Assembly: GCF_000771405.1 (NCBI RefSeq)
Contig: NZ_JDUI01000001.1
Location: forward strand, 62,001-126,000
DNA length: 64,000 nucleotides
Source of the DNA: Bifidobacterium pullorum DSM 20433
GTDB taxonomy: Bacteria > Actinomycetota > Actinomycetes > Actinomycetales > Bifidobacteriaceae
Direction of reading: 5' to 3'
Under the pieces are notes generated by a model, which saw only the letters and a program-made list of their open reading frames with translations, made no database searches and was not told where the DNA came from. Below are positions 60,101-64,000 of the stretch, piece by piece (position 1 is the first letter of the stretch; each line of letters opens with the position of its first letter). The position numbers and the translations under genes are program-made.

Positions 60101-60610
60101 CAGCCCGATCAGCTGATTGATCTCCGCAGCCACATCGTTGGATTTGATCGCCAGTGACGTGGCGTGGCCTTCCCCCTCCGCGAATGTAAAGTATCGTGTG
60201 GCGCCGCCATCGGGTTCCGGCGTTCCGATCAACGGTCGCAAGCCGTCTTCGATCTTCCAGAGTTTGGCCGTGGCACGGTGCGTGCTCGTTTTACCGCTCT
60301 TGGTCGCATACTGGTATTCGGGCTCTCGCCTGATGCGATAGAACACGCCGTTGAGTTCAACGATCAGATCCACCACGGTGACTTCCCTGCTCTCGCCGAG
60401 GAATCTGGAACGCATCCGCGTCTTATCGGCGTTCAACACCGAAGGCGACCCATAGAGCGCGAAGGTGATGCCATCAAGGATGGTGGTTTTGCCGGCGCCG
60501 GTCTCCCCCTCGATCAGGAACATGTGCGAACGGGACAAGGCCGCGAAATCAATGGAGAATTCGTCCTTGTACGGGCCGACGCCTTTCAGCTTCATACCGA
60601 TCAGTCGCAT
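57176..60610 (-). CDS. sbcC: exonuclease subunit SbcC (Rad50-like ATPase)
   Basis: 1144 residues from ATG 60610, with AAAGGAG six bases upstream, overlapping the region of the sbcD stop. The P-loop is GETGAGKTT (about 36-44). Long coiled coils rich in Gln, Glu and Ala flank a zinc hook CPVC near residue 584. The C-terminal signature is LSGGETFFVSLALALAL, with Walker B LFIDEGFGTL. With SbcD it opens and degrades hairpin and protein-blocked DNA ends. Codon use is visibly less GC-rich than in neighbours. Confidence 0.94.
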   Translation of the reverse strand: MRLIGMKLKGVGPYKDEFSIDFAALSRSHMFLIEGETGAGKTTILDGITFALYGSPSVLNADKTRMRSRFLGESREVTVVDLIVELNGVFYRIRREPEYQYATKSGKTSTHRATAKLWKIEDGLRPLIGTPEPDGGATRYFTFAEGEGHATSLAIKSNDVAAEINQLIGLNRDQFSKTIMLAQGQFSEFLRMKPEDRTNLVKELFSAQEYEHIQEMLKAMCDKQRHTVEDACRTLSEAIRQSRRNAETIREVHITPDDSIETPHDATDEGTLEHGAETALGEPFLWGLNDAGNIDFPSHTAEEILDRIELTMDAVAAESAHLQDDTAAQVEAKELELRYAEQRHRLSAVLVQHAQNERALVQEHIKLDGRNESIASEREDIERAYKAEPVLAKQRDLEQHERERKAVAADLVDILEQLKTYPTAGELNEQRDAALKAAAGKEAAEQKLAVVESHQTLLTKAESALHAMEEARAAYNRQRDETTRAQEAVSQLPSDDEIIRQITAYTERLAQRQLLQDQRKQAEQRLTHAKNVSELERRVVEQNAEVSKLTLACEQAEHEAEQIRQTFAMLDAAKYAGMLKEGQPCPVCGSTAHPNPYQVPEDTLDERAVKSSEKRAKQCAEDLHRAQTELERIKTQLKVERDAAQGNGVEEAQHAIDHADEALARLNRIAEQQDEAERQRDEIRKAQDKLAEANTELVKRKSALHAAEQTLESAQAEACGYTQESIAEERREAQQQLDEAREQTKEAERLGRRIEDRQRLATRQAELESQNATLGTQIASLNAEVTALLDSQGFDDIEQAKHCALDESAIARKQKLIDDYQRQVTVNHTRLQDARRALADSIVEYTAMAVNAMADENQKTSPDAISERDAVQCNGIPSPVPENGGEQPVAYTDDMEPTVWGMYIEAIDLKDLSVAYGIAQAERDGMLKRQNSSVDLEKERQRCAEELHSAAGSWKRTLEEYEPIYRMAQLANGGSDSPAERKLTLITYAVTERFRDVLMRANEILKDIQGGVYELRLGDHEGRGGTKTGLPIDIFDRRNEQLRPPSSLSGGETFFVSLALALALADIIQAENGGLSMETLFIDEGFGTLSDDYLDDVMGILRDIAKTRDVGIISHVGQLKDQIHERISVTRVHPDAESRLAVIV

Positions 60611-60613
60611 CAC

Positions 60614-62104
60614 TCACTCCTTTCCCGCCGCGTCGTCATCGAACAACGCCAGATCACCCGTTGTATTGCGACCCACCTCACCACGATCACAACCATCATC
60701 ACTGTCTGCGCCATACTGTTGTGCAGCTCCGGTATGTTCCGCGCGTTCGGCTCGAACCTGTTCCACGACCTGACGCAATATTGCAGTCTCCCGTTCGTCG
60801 GGCGTACGGCCGATGGTGTATTCCACGAAACCGTTGAGTACATCCATTTCGTCCCGTACGGCAGTGAGATCGGCCATGGCGCGTTCCGTGTTCCGCACCC
60901 GCGTGCAGACAGCGCGTTTCTCCAGTGCGAACGGATATTTGCCGTCAATGCGTTCATAGAGATGCTGCGGGTATTCGTCATACTGCACCGTGACGGACAC
61001 CCAATCCTTCTGATGCAGGTCGGCCTGTGCAAGCACCTCGTCGAGCGTGCCGGCGATTGAGACCATGGCCGGCTGCTCCGATTGCACGGCCCTGGTCTCA
61101 ATCACCGGCTTTCCCCGCCCGGCTTCGTGACTGCCTTCCTCTCCCCCAAAATCCACTATGGTCACTTGCTTGCCGTTACCGACCTGTGGCAACCTAGGCG
61201 CTTCCGAAAACGAATAGGACAGTAACGAGCCGCTGTACCGTGCCTGCGGCGTCCGGCCAAAATGGAACACATTCATGTGCTTGCCATCCGGTTGGGGAAT
61301 GGTTACATGCTGCGGCCGGTGCAGATGCCCCAAAGCCAGATAATCGAAACCGCAACCGGTGAATACTCCGGCCGGCACACTGTCCACTCCGCCAACCGTG
61401 ATAACGCGTTCCGAATCGGATGGCGTAGCTCCCGAAACGAACGCATGCGCCATCAGTATGGCATGCAGATCAGGATACCGGGTTCTGCGCTCGGCAAGGT
61501 CGCGGGTGATCAGCGTCATGGCGGCGGTCATCACGCCTTCATGCGAACGCGGCACCACCACAGCACCATCCCGCCACAGCAATCCCGGCAATCCCTCAGG
61601 ACACGCATCAGAATCATCATCACATCCATCGGCCTTCCCCGCCCCAAACTCAGCACTCACCATCCCCGCCAATATCGGACGCGACGCATCCGGATCAAGA
61701 TACGGTACCGTGTACACCGCCAACGCATCACCATCACGTTCCACCATCACCGGCGCCGCGATGTCTTCCAGCCGACAGCGCATATGCACGTTCGGCACCA
61801 TCGCCCCTGCGCCGAACCCCAATCGGTCGGCGGAATCGTGATTGCCCGGCGTCATGATCACCTCAAGCGGATGCCCATTCACCTTGAGTCCCGCCAATCG
61901 TTCGAACACCGGCGCGAACAGCTGCACCGATGAAGCGGACGGACGCGGCAGATCGTAGATGTCACCGGACACGCAGAGCACATCCACCCGTTCACGCTCG
62001 ATCAGCCCGATGAGCCAATCCAATGCACGGGCCTGATACTCGCCCAGGTCCAGGCCTTTGAACCGCCGCCCGATGTGCCAGTCCGATGTGTGGAGCACTC
62101 GCAT
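60614..62104 (-). CDS. sbcD: exonuclease subunit SbcD (Mre11-like nuclease)
   Basis: 496 residues from ATG 62104 after AAGGAAGG; the longer ORF upstream runs through the divergent promoter. Calcineurin-like phosphoesterase motifs are HTSDWHIG, SGDIYD, TPGNHDSADR, AHAFVSG and LGHLHRPQ. About 35 extra residues (GKADGCDDDSDACPE region) sit before the metal-binding AHAF block. The C-terminal capping region is acidic and helical. It is cotranscribed with sbcC and divergent from the macrodomain gene. Confidence 0.94.
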   Translation of the reverse strand: MRVLHTSDWHIGRRFKGLDLGEYQARALDWLIGLIERERVDVLCVSGDIYDLPRPSASSVQLFAPVFERLAGLKVNGHPLEVIMTPGNHDSADRLGFGAGAMVPNVHMRCRLEDIAAPVMVERDGDALAVYTVPYLDPDASRPILAGMVSAEFGAGKADGCDDDSDACPEGLPGLLWRDGAVVVPRSHEGVMTAAMTLITRDLAERRTRYPDLHAILMAHAFVSGATPSDSERVITVGGVDSVPAGVFTGCGFDYLALGHLHRPQHVTIPQPDGKHMNVFHFGRTPQARYSGSLLSYSFSEAPRLPQVGNGKQVTIVDFGGEEGSHEAGRGKPVIETRAVQSEQPAMVSIAGTLDEVLAQADLHQKDWVSVTVQYDEYPQHLYERIDGKYPFALEKRAVCTRVRNTERAMADLTAVRDEMDVLNGFVEYTIGRTPDERETAILRQVVEQVRAERAEHTGAAQQYGADSDDGCDRGEVGRNTTGDLALFDDDAAGKE

Positions 62105-62154
62105 GGCAACCTTCCTTTCCGTCGCTGCCCCCATTCTTCCACGCCCTTTCAGCG

Positions 62155-62182
62155 ACGGTAGATATCTACCGTTTACTACAAT
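62155..62182 (+). promoter_or_regulatory. macrodomain gene promoter with 18-bp palindrome
   Basis: ACGGTAGATATCTACCGT (62155-62172) is a perfect palindrome ending 4 bp before a TACAAT -10 (62177-62182). It occupies the -35/spacer region and lies 50 bp from the divergent sbcD start, so a bound protein could control both directions. I do not recognise the regulator. Confidence 0.6.
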
Positions 62183-62228
62183 GGGCCGTGTCGGATATGG
62201 CCGCATCATAAGCAAAGGAGCGTGGACC

Positions 62229-62732
62229 ATGGCCTTGGAAATCGTGCGCGGCGACATCACCACCATGGCGGTGGACGTCATCGTGAACGCGGCGAATCCA
62301 CAACTGCAGATGGGAGGCGGCGTATGCGGCGCCATCTTCCGCGCCGCCGGAGCCCGTCGCTTGCAGGAGGCCTGCGATCGGCTCGCGCCCATCGCCACCG
62401 GCAAAGCCGTCATCACCGACGGGTTCGGCCTGCCCGCGCGCCACATCATCCACACGCCCGGCCCCGTGTGGCGCGGCGGCACACGCGGCGAGGAAGGCAA
62501 GCTGCGCGCCTGCTATCGCAACAGCCTGACATTGGCCGCCGAACACGGCTGCGCCAGCATCGCCTTCCCGTTGATCTCCGGCGGCATCTACGGATATCCC
62601 GTCGAGGACGCAATCCGCATCGCCATCGAGGAGATGCGCACGTTCCTTATGGACCCCGAGCACGCCGACATGACCGTCATCCTGGCGTTGTTCGACGAGG
62701 CCACCTATCGCATCGCCCAGCGGTGCCAATAA
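62229..62732 (+). CDS. macrodomain ADP-ribose hydrolase / O-acetyl-ADP-ribose deacetylase
   Basis: 167 residues, a stand-alone macrodomain. [22 protein letters not shown] contains the ligand-binding Asn/Asp and GGGV loop, and ISGGIYGYPVEDA is the diphosphate-binding loop. The family removes ADP-ribose from proteins or deacetylates O-acetyl-ADP-ribose. AAAGGAG lies 8 nt before the ATG. A nitrilase-family gene follows after 26 bp. No ADP-ribosyltransferase is nearby. Confidence 0.88.
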   Translation: MALEIVRGDITTMAVDVIVNAANPQLQMGGGVCGAIFRAAGARRLQEACDRLAPIATGKAVITDGFGLPARHIIHTPGPVWRGGTRGEEGKLRACYRNSLTLAAEHGCASIAFPLISGGIYGYPVEDAIRIAIEEMRTFLMDPEHADMTVILALFDEATYRIAQRCQ

Positions 62733-62758
62733 GACCATAGCCCCAAAGGAGTCACGCT

Positions 62759-63673
62759 ATGCCGCGAGTATTGACCATCGCTCTGCTGCAGATCAGCCCG
62801 ACCGGCACGCTGGCCGGCAATCTGGCCAAAGGCATCCAGACCTGCCGCCGCGCCGCGGAGCTTGGGGCGGATATCGCCCTGTTCCCGGAGATGTGGAGCA
62901 ACGGGTACGCGTTGCACGGCCGACCCGTCGAGGATTGGACATCCGAGGCGATTGACACGGACGGCGACTTCATCGGCGCATTCGGCAAGCTGGCCCGCGA
63001 GCTGAACATGGCGATCGGCGTGACGCTTCTGGAACGGCACGAAGGCGGCCCGCGCAATGCCCTGGTGCTGTTCGACCGGTTCGGCGAGCGCCGGCTCGGC
63101 TACGCCAAGGTGCACACCTGCGACTTCGATGTGGAACGCCATCTGACTCCGGGGCACGAGTTCCCCGTGTGCACACTCGACACCGCCGCCGGCCCCGTGC
63201 ACGTCGGCGCGATGATCTGCTTCGATCGAGAGTTCCCGGAAACCGCCCGAATCCTCATGCTCAACGGCGCGGAGCTCATCCTGGTGCCCAACGCCTGCCC
63301 GATGGAGATCAACCGTCTGTCACAGCTGAGGGCGCGCGCCTATGAGAACATGACCGCGATCGCAACCTGCAACTATCCGGATTCCGTGCCGGGATGCAAC
63401 GGCAATTCCACCGTGTTCGACGGCGTCGCCTACCTGCCCGACGGCCCCGGCGAGGATGGCTCGAGGGATATGCGCTTGCTGCAGACCGACGGCGCCGAAG
63501 GCGTGTTCGTCGCCGAGCTCGATCTGGACCAGCTGCGGGACTATCGGGAACATGAGGTGCAGGGCAACGCCTATCGGCATCCGGAACTCTACGGGATGCT
63601 GTGCAGCGGGGCGGTCGAGCCGCCGTTCGTCAGGCCGGACCGGCGCGTCGTCCCCATGCCGGAACGCGGTTAG
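62759..63673 (+). CDS. carbon-nitrogen hydrolase (nitrilase superfamily)
   Basis: 304 residues. The catalytic triad is Glu in LFPEMWSNGY, Lys in YAKVHTCDF and Cys in MICFDREFPE. These enzymes cleave C-N bonds of amides, such as omega-amidase, N-carbamoylputrescine amidase or deaminated glutathione amidase; the exact substrate is not evident. AAAGGAG lies 7 nt before the ATG. It is probably cotranscribed with the macrodomain gene. Its stop overlaps the convergent glycerate kinase stop by a few bases. Confidence 0.86.
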   Translation: MPRVLTIALLQISPTGTLAGNLAKGIQTCRRAAELGADIALFPEMWSNGYALHGRPVEDWTSEAIDTDGDFIGAFGKLARELNMAIGVTLLERHEGGPRNALVLFDRFGERRLGYAKVHTCDFDVERHLTPGHEFPVCTLDTAAGPVHVGAMICFDREFPETARILMLNGAELILVPNACPMEINRLSQLRARAYENMTAIATCNYPDSVPGCNGNSTVFDGVAYLPDGPGEDGSRDMRLLQTDGAEGVFVAELDLDQLRDYREHEVQGNAYRHPELYGMLCSGAVEPPFVRPDRRVVPMPERG

Positions 63674-64000
63674 GAGGCTAGCAGGCGCATCACCTGTTCG
63701 GCGGTGCGCTCCAGGTTCCGCGAGGCGCCGGCAAGTGCCTCCTGCAGGGATACGGCTCCGGGTTGGATACCGAACATGGCGGTGAAACCCAAGGCATTCA
63801 GTTGTTCCGCGCCCTCCCCGATGCTGCCGGCGAGTGCGATGACACGGCATGCGGGAGCCGCCTCATGCACCGCGCGCGCCACACCCATCGGCGTCTTGCC
63901 GTATTGCGTTTGTCCGTCGATGCGTCCTTCACCGGTGAAACAGTAGTCGGCGCCGACCGCCCGCTCCTTGAGCCCGACGGTTTCGATGACAAGGTCGATG
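63670..64000 (-). CDS. glycerate kinase, C-terminal part
   Basis: About 110 C-terminal residues are inside the window; the rest is beyond 64000. ADYCFTGEGRIDGQTQYGKTP is the conserved active-site segment of the GlxK/GarK glycerate kinase family (split here over GEGRID and YGKTP), followed by VIALAGSIG and a helical C-terminus. It phosphorylates glycerate to 2- or 3-phosphoglycerate. It converges on the nitrilase gene, and the two stop codons overlap. Confidence 0.85.
   Translation of the reverse strand, partial: IDLVIETVGLKERAVGADYCFTGEGRIDGQTQYGKTPMGVARAVHEAAPACRVIALAGSIGEGAEQLNALGFTAMFGIQPGAVSLQEALAGASRNLERTAEQVMRLLAS

Overview
This window reads as a bifidobacterial chromosome segment (Actinomycetota, Bifidobacterium). 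The evidence is the GC-rich codon use, the arginine cluster order argC-argJ-argB-argD-argF-argR-argG, single-chain ECF vitamin transporters, a polyphosphate glucokinase, a DUF3043/DUF4191 pair, and actinobacterial promoters with TANNNT -10 boxes placed directly before start codons. I see no prophage, insertion sequence, CRISPR array, rRNA or tRNA. This is core chromosome, with most novelty in regulatory RNA, intergenic inverted repeats and gene fusions.

Layout. 1-6.3 kb: arginine biosynthesis on the minus strand, with a pair of ARG boxes in front of argC and another in front of argG. 6.3-11.8 kb: a small membrane protein, pheT, pheS and an RNA methyltransferase. 11.8-13.8 kb: an overlapping NarL-type response regulator/histidine kinase pair. 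13.8-17.3 kb: a thiamine-precursor ECF transporter (YkoE plus a fused ATPase-ATPase-T protein) behind a TPP riboswitch. 17.3-22.2 kb: a repeat-rich spacer, an M20 dipeptidase, DUF3043, a dihydrolipoamide-dehydrogenase-like flavoprotein and DUF4191. 22.3-25 kb: a copper ATPase whose 3' end doubles as a CopZ-like gene. 25-34.3 kb: glutamine synthetase I, an ABC-F protein with a possible leader-peptide attenuator, Mrp, a CoA-disulfide-reductase/rhodanese fusion and an enlarged NAD-dependent DNA ligase. 34.4-42.8 kb: a 1124-residue unknown protein divergent from a polytopic membrane protein, an arylsulfotransferase-like protein and an orphan ABC ATPase. 43-47.4 kb: an aminotransferase, polyphosphate glucokinase, a nitroreductase-like protein and a family 2 glycosyltransferase. 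47.5-53 kb: an FMN riboswitch, RibU and a second fused ECF module, YccF, a lipoprotein, and TenA under its own TPP riboswitch. 53-64 kb: a YhbY RNA-binding protein, DUF4391, a DnaQ-TerB-BRCT protein, a DUF2238-like membrane protein, SbcCD, a macrodomain protein, a nitrilase-family hydrolase and the C-terminus of a glycerate kinase.

How the genes work together. Three cofactor riboswitches (two TPP, one FMN) control uptake or salvage of thiamine precursors and riboflavin, which suggests dependence on external vitamins. Arginine synthesis is controlled by the locally encoded ArgR through paired ARG boxes. At least eight genes have a -10 hexamer 6-8 nt before the start codon and look leaderless. 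The most unusual items are the in-frame CopA/CopZ overlap with an internal Shine-Dalgarno, two fused ECF modules, the ABC-F leader, and three different intergenic inverted-repeat elements.
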